Below are positions 33,201 through 44,972 of a stretch of 64,000 bases of DNA, one piece after another. This stretch comes from Dichetophora obliterata (Eukaryota > Arthropoda > Insecta > Diptera > Sciomyzidae), in assembly GCA_963920525.1 (NCBI GenBank), contig OY986438.1:98629349-98693348 (forward strand). Direction: 5' to 3'. Position 1 is the stretch's first letter. Each line of letters starts with the position of its first letter. The notes under the pieces were generated by a model. The model ran no database searches. It was not told the origin of the DNA and saw only the letters and a program-made list of their open reading frames with translations. Made by a program: the position numbers and the translations under genes.

Positions 33201-35405
33201 GATTATAGATTTTTTCGAATACGACATGGTTTAGGAAGAAATTTCGCCACACTATCTTTCACCGGCCATAAATCGGGGAAACCAAAAGGCATGACAACAC
33301 TTTTAGATAACTTTGACCTAAATACAAATCTCAACGGCGCGACGGATTACGCTCAAATTAGGAATACGTATTGTGTGCTTCTTAGATAATATTGATAGCG
33401 TCCTCAGTTATATTTACCAAGGATATTTTTCGCCCTTAATTATATTTATATTTCTTGTAAAGAAATAGAAAAAAAAAACAACGGCGTTTAAACATTGTTT
33501 TTGTTTTCACGCGAATGGTAACTTCTATGGCAGTGGTCATCAACTTATGTTTTCCCATAACACGCGGGTATTTTTGTGTTTTTGTGTTTTTGTACACGAA
33601 GTAGTAATCGGCTCGCTTTGTTTGTACACTGCGTAAAAATTTGTTTTTTCTCCTGTGCTTTAAATTTTAAGTCAATATGCTTTAAGCGTTCATGAGGTAA
33701 GGGTGTTGCTCGCTGTCTTGTTTTACAATATTTCTAATTAAAATCTGTCATTAAAATTACAACAGAACAATATAAAACATTAAACATTCAAATAAAAAAA
33801 TACAAATATATTATATTAGATACAAAAAAACATTGATAATTTATATTCAACACTTTTACATGTTTTTGCTATTTTCTATGTTAATCTAGCAAAAAACAAA
33901 CACAAAATTAGGAAAGAAATCGTAATATTGAAAACCCAACACTCGACAATATTTCCTTGCACTAAATGGTGCGAGAGCTTAGAAAAACTTCTTGTTTCAG
34001 TGTAAAGCTGTGCACTCGGAAAGCTCTCTTTGTTGTTGTTGTTTGAAACATGCGTTCGAAACCACAGTTCTATGGAAACAATGGCATCGTTTGAATTTTA
34101 AGTGCGCAACAAATTGTTTTAAGTCTGAATACAGAAAAAAGCTACTTAAAAATGGTTATACGAAAACCTTGCTTATATTTTAATGTTGAGTGCACTCAGC
34201 CTTTCACTAGCATTAAAATATATTGAAAGAAATTCTATTTTTCACTATTTTTTTACCAGCTTAGTGATTGCGAAGCATCTCTTCATTATCACTAGTGATT
34301 TTAGTGGTAGTGTTATATTGTTGCACTATAACTAAATTGAGTGGTAGTTACTAAATCTCCACTACACTCAAATAGTGCAAAATTTGAACAGCCACTAAAT
34401 GAAAGCTGCAATTGAAAGTTTCTCCACTCAACTTTCGAATATGACTGGTTTTAAAACTATTTCAGTTAGACTCGAATTAAAAAAATCTATAATTAAGAAA
34501 AACTATTTTTTGAGCTTCTGGTCATATATGTTTACGAAAAAAACAACAACAGCACTGAATGAGCATCACCAAGCTAGGATCAGATAGACAGTTTATATAA
34601 AATTGGTGTTATTTAAAATAATAGTTTCATGAAAGTTAAATTGCTAACAGCAAATAATTGTTAGCATAGCTTATTGTTCTTGTTTTACTTAATATTTTTA
34701 TATTTTACGAAGAATAGCATAGAAACATACAAATTTCTGTGTAATATTTAAATACTCAATACCTGTTCCTGTTTTTTTTCAATTGAGTGATAACTTTCTG
34801 TGCTGTACCACTATTAGTGCAAGTATTTTTTTTTTGCACTATTTATTTAGTGCAAAATAAAAATTTTCCACTAAGCTGTAAACATATTTTTTTCCACTAT
34901 TCTTACATGAATTTGAGTGAAAAATTTTTCACTATCACTATCACTCATGTATAGTGAGGCTTTTATTTTTCAATTCAGCAGTCAAAAATAATAGAAGATA
35001 GAGAATAATTTTACACTATCAGTACATGTAAGCTGAAACTGCAAATTTAGTGCACTCCGCCCAACTCTGACTGTACTTTGTTTTGACCATGCCTTCCGCC
35101 CTTTTTAAACTAACGTAAATTTTGTTACCGTTTTAGTATAGAATCAATTTAATTTTAACAAATTTCAGTTATTTTAACACCAAAAACATTTACATACAAA
35201 CATATCTTCAAAATTGCCCCAGACAAAATTTTTGGCCGGATAATGAACTTAAAACGGCAGACAGGTAGTTTGTTTATTGACCCAGAAATGAAATTATTTG
35301 GGCCCAATTTCGGCAGGGCAGGGCGGGAATTATACCAAAACTAACCAGTTGACTGCCACTGAACAGAACGGCAGACTGGCTAACAGAGGCTATAAAAATG
35401 TATAA
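33201..35405. other. AT-rich spacer with scattered CACTA / TAGTG motifs
   Basis: No gene recognised. From 34190 to 35050, short CACTA and TAGTGCAA motifs recur on both strands. GTTGAGTGCACTCAGCC near 34182 faces an imperfect complement near 35048, so a decayed TIR element of about 0.87 kb is possible. Confidence 0.35.
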
Positions 35406-36549
35406 CTGTGGGTTTAGACCGCCTGAACGAACGAAAAATTTATCGCGAACAATTTATTGCAATAAATTCTTCGTTCGGAGTACTGTTTAGACCGCACGAA
35501 CATCAATCGCGAACAAACATTGGCCGCCATCTTGTTCGTTCAGGCGGTGTAAACAGCAATTTGTGCATTTGGCCGAACATCAATAAATGCAGGGTTGATA
35601 ACTCCTTATTTTTATATTAGTACTAAAACTTATACTCCGTTTCTCAATAACAAATGGTTTGCCACTCCATAACAATATATTACTCGTATTAGTTATTATA
35701 GAAAAGACGTGTGTTTAACTTAAGGGCCCATTTAAGTTTTTCGACGAACAAAAATGAAATGTTTTCACATTTTTCGTGTGTCAATAAGTTTCGTAAATTT
35801 TAAGTCAATTAAATAAAAATTGTTCCCAAATTGTATGCACTTATTAAGCAAATACAAATGATACTTTCAGTCGTACGATTTTTATTTTAGAGAAATCCTT
35901 TTTATGTTATAACTTTAAAGAATTGCTTTTAGTCACAAATCGAATTTTCAACTATCATTTTGGTTAATATCCACATTTTTCTAAAATCTTCGATTAAAAA
36001 CTCAAAAAGTTTCAGCAGAACCTAAAATATATTTTTATTTTATTTGAACGAGCTCTATTGCGGACTCCTGCTATATTAAATAATATTTGCTATCCATAAA
36101 TAACTCAATAGTTATTTAAAAAAAAATGACCTCAAATAAACGGTCGCCTCAAATAAATAAAATATAGGGTTTTCCGCTTAAAAACTTAATTTGGCCCTTT
36201 ACACAACACAATCATATTGCAGCGAAAGTTAACAGAACACTTTAAAAAACATAAAACTAAATTACTACATATTTTAGTACTTTTCATAAATTAATCTCTA
36301 AAGCTACTCCTCTTTGCTACTTTTCTGTTTTTAAACACAGCGCAACACCGGATTCGCCCAAAAAGATCGAAGCTTGTTCGATCAGAGCGAACGAAGAAAT
36401 CTTCGTTCGTTCGCCCTAATTTACTGTTTACACCGGGCAAACATTGTTCGCGATAAATTTATAGCGAACACTGTTCGTTCGGGCAAAGTGTTTAAACCGA
36501 GCGAACGAACGAGGTTTCTTTCGTTCGTTCAGGCGGTCTAAACGCACAG
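35406..36549. mobile_element. Harbinger-like non-autonomous element, 1144 bp, TAA duplication
   Basis: Terminal inverted repeats of 29 bases differ at one position (CTGTGGGTTTAGACCGCCTG at the left end), with TAA at 35403-35405 and 36550-36552. Both subterminal regions are packed with GAACGAAC/GTTCGTTC motifs in both orientations, probably transposase-binding repeats. No coding sequence inside. Confidence 0.85.
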
Positions 36550-36552
36550 TAA

Positions 36553-37550
36553 GAGAGTATGCAAATGGCGTTCAGTGGCAGCCAGTTGGCAGGGAATGTA
36601 CAGAGCAGAAAGAGGCAGGTAGTGGCAAGCAATTGGATGGGACATAAATATGGCATCGAATAGCAGAATATTGGATTCTTGGTTTCGTAATTTTATTCCA
36701 AATAATATCCAAATAAAATAAAAGTCCTTTTATAAGTATAATTGAGTTTATATTATTTTCCTTTTATAGAGCAACAGAGTTAAGCAGAGAGTTAAAAAAC
36801 GTGGAACACAAATAGTTTAAAGTCGGTTAAAAAGATAAAAATAATAGAAATTAAGAGTAACAAAGTTTAAATACAAATCAATAATGTAGGTTTCATAACA
36901 AAAAGATAAAAAAAAAATTTTTAAAAAAAAAGAAATAGTTGCAATCGAAGATGGTAGATGGCGGAATGCTTGAAGTTAGTGCATTTTGCAGGCTTATGAT
37001 TCCTGACATGGGCTTACGATTTCAGCAGTTTTCTGAAAGTAGTTTAATGTTAAAACAGTAAGCATTAAAATTAAACAACTTACGACACGTTTTGCCTTTG
37101 GGACACTTTTATCATGGTATCCCGATCGCAGCCCGCTTAAAAACGTGTTAAGAATTTTTGTAGGAAGACTGCTGCTGAAAAAACAAAAATGTTTGTGCTA
37201 CTTGAACATTTCAGTTGCCGTCCAATACAATGCTGAATTTCGACACACTGCCTCCTACTGACTTTTCCATGCCTTCATGCTGCTACTTTCTGGCAGCCTT
37301 TTTTGATAAATAAACTGGCCGCCACCACATTTCAGCATACTGCCAGAACTCTGCTTATTTGCCACAATTATGCTAGTATAATGCCATTTCCCTGTCGAAT
37401 ATATTGTCTGGGGTGTAGAAATTTTTAGTAAAACAACTTTTTCGACTTAGTAAAACGAAAAAAAAGATATGAAAATCAAAGTTTTGAATTTCGATGCAAA
37501 TATCTCCGTTAGGGAAGATTAATTTGTTCGACACAAAAATGTTCTTCCTT
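36553..37550. other. Spacer, nothing recognised
   Basis: AT-rich with GGCAGCCAGTTGGCAGG near 36585, which imperfectly mirrors CCAGTTGACTGCCACTG at 35345. The Harbinger-like element may therefore lie inside an older palindromic repeat. Confidence 0.35.
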
Positions 37551-38055
37551 GCTTCACTCATTTTCGTATTCTACGTTAAATTCTATGAAGAAATTTCCTC
37601 GAGACCGTATGGGTACGGTTAGTTTGACTTCCGCAGCATTTCGTTTTAAGATTTCGATACCCGAATGTTTTAGCTACTTATACATTTCATGGCATTTATT
37701 AGAAATTTTAGATGTTAATGCTACCCCCAATAAATGAATTTAGCGTTTTCGGGTATGAGGAATCCGAATCGGGTGTTTATTTTTGCCAGTCACCAGAGGG
37801 CCCACACTGGGTCGTTTAGTACAAGGTAAACGAGAAAAATTATCGTGTAGACTTTTATGATTGTTTTCGATGTCTTAGGTTTAAAAAAAATAAAAATATA
37901 TCTCAAAATTTTGTATAAGTAGGGGTGGCACCTCCCATACACCTTCAACATATTTGATGCTATATCTTGGAAACGGGTAAAACTAAGGATACCTAATTAT
38001 ATGAATACGTTTAATACGCTATTTTTAAAGACCACATATAATTTGTGTGTGTAAA
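37551..38055 (+). repeat. Half-kilobase inverted duplication, left copy
   Basis: Similar, by eye at roughly 75-80 percent, to the reverse complement of 43190-43682. Shared blocks include CTTGCTTCACTCATTTTCGTA, CATGGCATTT and CTCCCATACA. The two copies face each other across about 5.1 kb. A reading frame at 37549-37737 has a counterpart at 43737-43528 (for example AFHGIC/YISWHLL ends), but both are short and degraded. Confidence 0.75.
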
Positions 38056-38389
38056 AGCATTAAAGGTAAAACGCACCGGATGCCAGTGTTCAAACAGAAA
38101 AATTGTAACAAAAATATTTCTTTGATTTAGAGACTCTTTAATCGAAATCAGACTTAAAATTAAAGACTTACAATAAAACTGATTATGCTCTTACGCTAAA
38201 AAAAATTTAATCAAAGTTTTTTCTAAGTGACGTTGTTATTTATTATGTTGATTTTTATAAGCTTTTATTTAACTTGCTTCGTTCGTATGTATGTCTTCAA
38301 AACTTGCAAGCCATTTTTCTACAACTTGTTGGTATCCGATTAAGCTGAAATTTAGCATACATATGTAAGTCCGGTGGCAATGCAATATT

Positions 38390-38945
38390 ATGATAAAATG
38401 TTTTGCCAAACCCCCTTTTACCGCCCACAAATCAATAAAAATGCTATATCTCTAAAACTACTGGGCCGATTCAGCTGCAATTTTGGCAGTAAGTTTCCTT
38501 CGAGTAGAGGATAGTTAAGGAAAAAAATTTTGCCACTCCCCCTTTTATATCTCTAAAATTACTTTACCGATTCAGCTGAAATTTTGGCGGTAAATTTCCT
38601 TCGAGTAGAGGATAAAAAAGGAACATTTTTTGCCACTCCCCCTTTTACCGCCCACAAATCCATAAAAATTATATATCTCTAAAACTACGGGGCTGATTCA
38701 GCTGAAATTTAAACAGTAAAGTTTCATCAAATAAAGCATGGGTTTATGAAAAACATTTGGCCACACCCGCTTTTACCGCCCACAAATCAATAAAAATGCT
38801 ATATATCCAAAACTACGAGGCTGATTCAGCTAAAATTTTGGCAGTTAATTTCCTTCAAGTAGAGGATGGTTCAGGAAAAAATTGTGCCACACCTCCTTTT
38901 AACGCCCACAAATCAATAAAAATGCGATATCTCCATAAGTTTTGA
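38390..38945 (+). repeat. Tandem array, five units of ~127 bp
   Basis: CCGCCCACAAATC occurs at 38421, 38648, 38776 and (as ACGCCC) 38902, spaced 126-128 bases apart; the second unit has lost this part. Other shared blocks are GATTCAGCTGAAATTTTGGC and TTCCTTCGAGTAGAGGAT. Confidence 0.9.
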
Positions 38946-39000
38946 AAATATAAGATGTTAATAATAAACCTTTAAGACTAAAAAGTAAAAAATAAATAAA

Positions 39001-39450
39001 AAGTAAAAAAAAATTTTAAAAACAAGCTTTTATTTAAAAAGACGTGAACTAAAAAGAAAAAAATAAATTTAAGTGACATTTGTCATAAATGTATACAGTA
39101 GGTATAACCTCTCTCTTAGTTACTCATCATCATAGTACATTTATATTTAAAAGCTTAAGGCACTGATATTGTGTAGTAAGCCTGTATAACGGATCGCGGA
39201 CATCGGTGCCTCAAGCTTTTAAATATAAATGTATTTGAAAAATTCTAAATTTATATAAGTCCTTAGAACTTACCAATTTACGTACGTTTATACTATGATG
39301 ATGAGTAACCAAGAGAGGGGTTCTTCTGCACCTAGAGTATACCTACTGTATACATATATGACAAATGTCAGTTAAATTAATTTTTTTCTTTTTAGTTCAC
39401 GGCTTTTTAAATAAAAGCTTATTTTTTAATTTTTTTTTTTTACTTTTTAT
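39001..39450. repeat. Foldback repeat, ~0.45 kb with ~140-bp arms
   Basis: The arms at 39001-39135 and 39290-39450 are inverted copies (TATACAGTAGGTATA, GTTACTCATCATCATAGTA, AGCTTTTATTTAAAAAG and complements). A shorter inner pair (TTTATATTTAAAAGCTT near 39140 and its complement near 39210) forms the tip. Confidence 0.8.
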
Positions 39451-39468
39451 TTTATATGATATAAATAC

Positions 39469-39713
39469 AAATTCTAAATGTTTGATAGTTTAAATCATAT
39501 TTGATTTTAAAAACAAATTCTAGTTGTTTGATAGTTAAAATCGTTTATTGAGTTTTCATATTGAAAAATGTTGTTGTTGTTTCTTTGGAAAGATTCGTTA
39601 GAACAATTAATTGTTCTAACTTTGACCTAAAACTCAATAAACGATTTTAAACTATCAAACAACTACAATTTGTATTTAAAATCAAATATGATTTAAACTA
39701 TCAAACATTTACA
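39469..39713. repeat. Foldback repeat, ~0.25 kb with ~90-bp arms
   Basis: AATGTTTGATAGTTTAAATC to TCGTTTATTGAGTTTT at 39475-39560 returns inverted at 39625-39710. Each arm itself contains two copies of TTGTTTGATAGTT. Confidence 0.8.
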
Positions 39714-41612
39714 GTCAAACCTAAATCAGAGCGGAAGCGTTTTTTATGTGTCAAAAATTTCTCATGCCCATACGATTTATATGAAGCAAACCATAATAAC
39801 GCGGCGGCAACGCTCAGCGGTTGGAAAATCCAATTTTGACAGAGCGTTAGAAAGTAAAGTTGGCTGCAGAAAACGATGAAATTGGAATTTCTGCGAAAAA
39901 TTTGTCATTCATCACTATGCCCGCATTCAGCGGAGTCAACATCTGACAACTTTTGTGTTAAAATTTACTGAGGGCCGCTTTCTCAATGTCCGGTTAAGCA
40001 CTAATCAGAACTTTAACCAGCAGTTAGCAAAAAAGCCCTTTCTCAATGTTCGGTTAAGGTTGAACTGTCAGTTAAGTGCTGATTAAGTTAACGGCAAGTT
40101 GTGGTTTCGGTTAGCGCCATTTTAGGGTAAATGATTTCGAAGATGCTGTAAAACTTTAAAATTTAAAATGGCGGATAGAGTTGCCATCTAGATTTTTTTA
40201 TTTTTGCGAATTCTTGTAATTTTGAAATTCTGACAACGGATTTGATTTCGAATATAATGTCACAGTTTTAAAATTAAAAATGGAGGTTAGGGTTGCCACC
40301 TAAATTTTTACCACAGTATTGCCACCTAATAATATGTCTTTTTAAGAGTTTTAAACGTCATTCATCAGTGTTAAGGGGTCGCTGATTGCGAATCTAAGGT
40401 CATAAATTTAAAATTCAAGATGGTGGATAGGGTTGCCACCTCAATTTTTTGTAGTTTTATGAATTCGAGCCTGGCAAAAAAAAAAATGGTACACCAAAAA
40501 TGGGTCGCTGAATCCGAATCCGTTGTCAGAATTCCAAAATTATAAAATTTTGAAATAATAGGGTTGCCACCTAATAATATATATTTTCACGAGTTTTAAA
40601 CGTCATTTATTAGTGTTAAAGGGCCGCTGATTTCGAATCTAAAGTCAGAATTTTAAAATTTGCCAGCCCCGAATTTATAAAACTAAAAAAATTAAGGTGG
40701 CAACCCTATCCACCATCTTGAATTTTAAAATTCTGACCTTAGATTCGCAATCAGCGACCCCTTAACACTGATAAATGACGTTTAAAACTATTGAAAAGAC
40801 ATATACTTAGGTAGCAACCCTATTATTTCAAAATTTTATAATTTTGAAATTCTGACAACGGATTCGGATTCAGCGTACCATTTTTTTTTGCCAGCCCCGA
40901 ATTCATAAAACTAAAAAAAATTAAGGTGGCAACACTACCCACCATCTTGAATTTTAAAATTCTGATTTTACATTCAAAATCAGCGACCCCTTAACACTGA
41001 TGAATGACGTTTAAAACTCTTAAAAAGACATATTATTAGGTGGCAATACTGTGGTAAAAATTTAGGTGGCAACCCTAACCTCCATTTTAAATTTTAAAAC
41101 TGTGACATTATATTCGAAATCAAATCCGTTGTCAGAATTTCAAAATTACAAGAATTCGCAAAAATAAAAAAATCTAGATGGCAAATCTATCCGCCATCTT
41201 AAATTTTAAAGTTTGACAGCATCTTCGAAATCATTTACCCTAAAATGGCGCTAACCGAAACCACAACTTGCCGTTAACTTAATCAGCACTTAACTGACAG
41301 TTCAACCTTAACCGAACATTGAGAAAGGGCTTTTTTGCTAACTGCTGGTTAAAGTTCTGATTAGTGCTTAACCGGACATTGAGAAAGCTGCCCTAAGAGT
41401 AACAATATATTAAGAAAAAAACATCGCTCACTAAGGTATCGCCACCAAAACAGCTCACAAGTGTTGACTCCGCTGAATGCAGCTTGTATGCCAAACACTT
41501 TTTTAAACATCTGACATAAGGCTGCCGCTCTTATTTAGGGATGAAAATTCAGCGTTAGCGGAAAGCGGCTGGCAACGCACCGCTTAACGCTCTTATTTAG
41601 GTTTCACAGTTA
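39712..41612. mobile_element. TIR element containing a large foldback insertion
   Basis: CAAACCTAAATCAGAGCG at the left edge and its near-complement CGCTCTTATTTAGGTTTCAC at the right edge mark a larger element. A related end (CGCTCTTTTTTAGGTTTC) occurs near 48190. Sequences inside both ends also mirror each other loosely (GCGGCAACGCTCAGCGG / GGCAACGCACCGCTTAACGC; TTCAGCGGAGTCAACA / TGTTGACTCCGCTGAA). Confidence 0.65.
39971..41394. repeat. 1.42-kb foldback palindrome with ~700-bp arms
   Basis: The left end GGGCCGCTTTCTCAATGTCC is mirrored at the right end, and the inverted match continues with few mismatches to a loop near 40662-40725. Each arm contains two diverged tandem blocks with GGGTTGCCACCT and AGTTTTAAACGTCATT. 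No reading frame or transposase. The structure resembles FB-type foldback elements; the superfamily is unknown. Confidence 0.9.
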
Positions 41613-41689
41613 GAATTTGTATTTAAATTATATAAAATCAAATCAAAAAAAATAGAGTCAATGAAATGCCTGCTGGTGGTGTCAACCTC

Positions 41690-42235
41690 AGCGACGCACT
41701 GGTGATATAGGGAACACTCGGCGTTGCAGTTAGCGTCAACTTTTGCGACGATTAGAGATATTGCGCGGGCAATGGGGTAAAAAGCTTTACGGCGATGGCG
41801 CTGCCGCTTCTGAATTGTGTAAATCGCCTTTCCCTTGACGGGCAGATAAGGAGAATAATGACGTGTCAGCCATTCTTTCGAATGCAAGGTGTTGCACGGC
41901 GACGAACAGAGCAAATTCACATTGAGGCTGTGGCGCTGCTGCTTGTGAAATGTGTATAGTGAAAAGCAATTGTAGAACGTTGCGCGAGCAACGAGCAGAG
42001 CATATTCACAGTAACGCGTTGGCACTGCCGCTTATGAACTGAACAATTAACTGAGAGAGGCAAAGAAGCTGAATAATTGCACGATGGCGGGTTAGCTATT
42101 TTTTTAACGTTGCGCGGGCAGATTCACAACTACGCGTTGGCACTGCCGTTGCTGAACTGTAAATAACGGAATGCAAGCGAAGGACGTTGCGCGGGCTTTT
42201 GAAATGTGAAAATCAGAGACATTGCTCGTACAACG
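41690..42235. repeat. GC-richer degenerate tandem repeat, CGTTGCGCGGGC units
   Basis: Three to four diverged units start CGTTGCGCGGGCA or a variant and include GCGTTGGCACTGCCGCT about 40 bases later (41766, 41888, 41977, 42109, 42185). The 142-residue minus frame across it (42025-41597) is repeat-driven with no family match, so no gene is called. Confidence 0.65.
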
Positions 42236-43189
42236 GATAGATATTTTATATAAAATGTTTTTCTATTCTTAAATTAATTACAATAATACAGTATGAAAAT
42301 TAAGAGGATTAATTGTGGGCCCAAATTGTACTCCTCACAATACTCTACGTCTGCCTCCGTCTTCAAATCCTGTTTACTTTTAATTTTTGGCATTTAATCT
42401 GTACTTTGAAGTGTTACCCCATAACTTCTTCGCGATGTTTATGAGTGAGACGCTTTGAAACGGCGGAACATAATTAAACGTGTCGCTCAATTGCTTGAAT
42501 TTGGCGTGGAATTTCAGGATCATGGAGCGGTGGATTATCATCAGAATTGCTTTAATTCTCCGTATGGAATTTGCAATGTGAAAGGTGGGTCATGTTTGTG
42601 TCGTTTAATGGCCCTCTTCTGACATATTTGAGAATTCTGAATTTTTTCTACTTTTGAGGTCAACATTTTCGAGAAAATAACAAGATTCAATTTTAGAGGT
42701 CACTATTTTTTCCAAAAAGGGCGAAAATTTCCAAAAAGGGCGAAAAAAATTTAGCATTTTTCGAGAAACGAGAACGCTATTAGTCTAGTCAATCATATTA
42801 ACGTGATTCTCACAATAAAAATTCATGTTGGCGGGTTTCACATATTTTCTTGATTCATCGCCAGTAAGCAAGTTGTCGCGAATGCATACAATTTTGCAAA
42901 CATCAAAGAGCATTGAAAGTAAAACATTTTCACTGTGCGCGAAATATTGGCTCCTTATTAATGCGTTTAAATGGCCAAAGTTGCCCAGCACAGTAGATCA
43001 TTGAAGTTTAAAATTATAAAAACCTATTTTTGTATTTGCATTGCACAGTTTGTACTTTATATGTTTCCAATGCAAGAAAAGAAGTGTTTACGATCAGACA
43101 AAACTGTTACAGCAAACGCTCGGTGCAAAAATAAATTTCAGTTGTATGGAAAGTACGAGTACTAAGCTCTCTTGTTCAAACACTCCCAA
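42236..43189. other. Spacer, nothing recognised
   Basis: No coding sequence with recognisable motifs; a short direct repeat CAAAAAGGGCGAAAA occurs near 42715-42740. Confidence 0.4.
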
Positions 43190-43682
43190 ATTATGTTTGA
43201 TTTTAAAAAATAACCTATAAGACGTCGTTCTATAATTTCGTTACCATAGTTTTACCTGTTTCCAAGATATGACACTAAATATGTTTTATGTGTATGGGAG
43301 GTGTCACGCCTACTTATCCAAAATTTCTGAAAATATTTTTATCTTTTTTACAGTTAAGACATCGAAAACAGTCATAAAAGTCTACAATATAATTTTTCTT
43401 GTTTACCTTGTATTAAACAATCTACTGTGCGCCCTTTAGTAACTGGCAAAAATAGACACCAGATGCAGATTCCTCATACCCAAAAACCCTCAAAATCAGT
43501 TATTGCAGGTAAAATTATAAAAAATGTCTAACAAATGCCATGAAATGCATAAATTCTAAGACATTCAGGTATCAAAATCTTTAAACGAAAAGTTGCGGAA
43601 GTTAAATTAACCGTAGCCATATGGTCCCGAGGAGTTTTCTTCTTAGAATTTAACGTACAATACGAAAATGAGTGAAGCAAGT
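43190..43682 (-). repeat. Half-kilobase inverted duplication, right copy
   Basis: Reverse-complement partner of 37551-38055. Confidence 0.75.
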
Positions 43683-44253
43683 AAAAAATAAAAGAGGTCA
43701 GTACATATATTGACTTTTTACTCAAAAAATTGCTCAAAAGTTGTGTTTGTTTGTAAAAATAAAAACAAGTAAAAATTACATTTCTTACTAAATTTCATAT
43801 GACACAGCCAGCATTCATTTGCGAACATTTTTCCATTTTGGCGCGAAAATTGTTCAACTCTTTTTGTCAAATTTGGCGATTCATGATGTTTTTGGCAAAA
43901 TTTATTTTTTCGAAGGCAAATAGCCTTGCTCTAGTATATTAATGTACCTACCTACACCTTTTTTTGGTAGAACAACCACAAAAAATTGTTCTTTCTAAAA
44001 AATTTAACTGTAGAAATAACATCGCGATAAAGTTATTCTTTTGGATGGCTTTACCAACACATACCGGATCCCGTCTGATCCGTGCATGTTGACTTTGCGC
44101 TTTAGTCAGATAAATCACGGAGACCACTGTTGAAGAGCAATTTGCATGAGCTTTTGCAAACGCTATCCGCAAGTGATAGCTCTTCGATCAATGTCGTTTA
44201 AAATGCTTCGTCGACCAGCACACTGCTTGTGAGTCTCTGTATCATTGTTATTA

Positions 44254-44972
44254 CACTCAAAAATATTTGTGTGTAAATATTACTAATAACTGCGTCCATT
44301 TTATTCGTAGTTTTCAGCCACGAATAGGATTCGTAGAATCGACGTATATTAGTACATATTACGAATATTTTATTCGTAAAAACCAGCAAAAAAAATCTGT
44401 CTGAGCTGGGGTTTGAACCTCGGCTCTTTAGTTTATGGGCCACGCACTCTACCAGTAGGCTACAGTCACTTGACAATCATAGAGTTCCTTATGTTCTGTA
44501 GATATTCTACAAACAAGGCTGAACGATTTCGGTTTTCAATTTTATAAACTCTACTAATAATTCGTACATTCTACTAATAATTCGTACGGTCAGCCTACGA
44601 ATGAATTGTTTCTACTAATAGTATTTTTCATTCGTAAATAGAACAAAAGCATTAGTAAATACTACGAATGTAATGAAAGAAATTACGAAGTTATTTGTAC
44701 GACAAATTTACGAATATTTTTATTTATATGTGCACAATCATTCGTACAATGCACTCATACGAATTGATTTATTTTTGTTTACGAATATCATTAGTATATA
44801 AAACAAATATATTCGTAGATACTACATCAGGCATTAGAAAGATTCTACGAATGAATTCGTAAATATATCACAATAAAAATACTTTGTATATTGTACGCAT
44901 ATTTGTAGAACGTACGAATATTTTGTCTACTAATATCATTCGTAGAAATTTTACTAGTAAATTTTTTGAGTG
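44254..44972. mobile_element. TA-flanked MITE, 719 bp, rich in ATTCGTA palindromes
   Basis: CACTCAAAAAT at the left end and its complement at the right (TTTTTTGAGTG) are flanked by TA at 44252-44253 and 44973-44974. The interior has more than twenty ATTCGTA/TACGAAT motifs on both strands and a tRNA-like segment. Confidence 0.8.
44396..44470 (-). repeat. tRNA-like sequence inside the MITE
   Basis: The minus strand has TGTAGCCTACTGGTAGAGTGC and AGGTTCAAACCCC at A-box/B-box spacing, then CAGCTCAGACAGA. It is closely related to 7524-7609. Confidence 0.6.

Noticed and set aside
33992..34183. Short Cys-rich frame (63 residues)
   Set aside because: Too short, no signal peptide or family pattern, and in a region of scattered repeats.
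38390..38945. CRISPR-like regularly spaced repeat
   Set aside because: The units are contiguous 127-bp tandem repeats with no unique spacers, in a eukaryotic intron.
41597..42025. 142-residue minus-strand frame
   Set aside because: It is built on a degenerate GC-rich tandem repeat and shows no domain.
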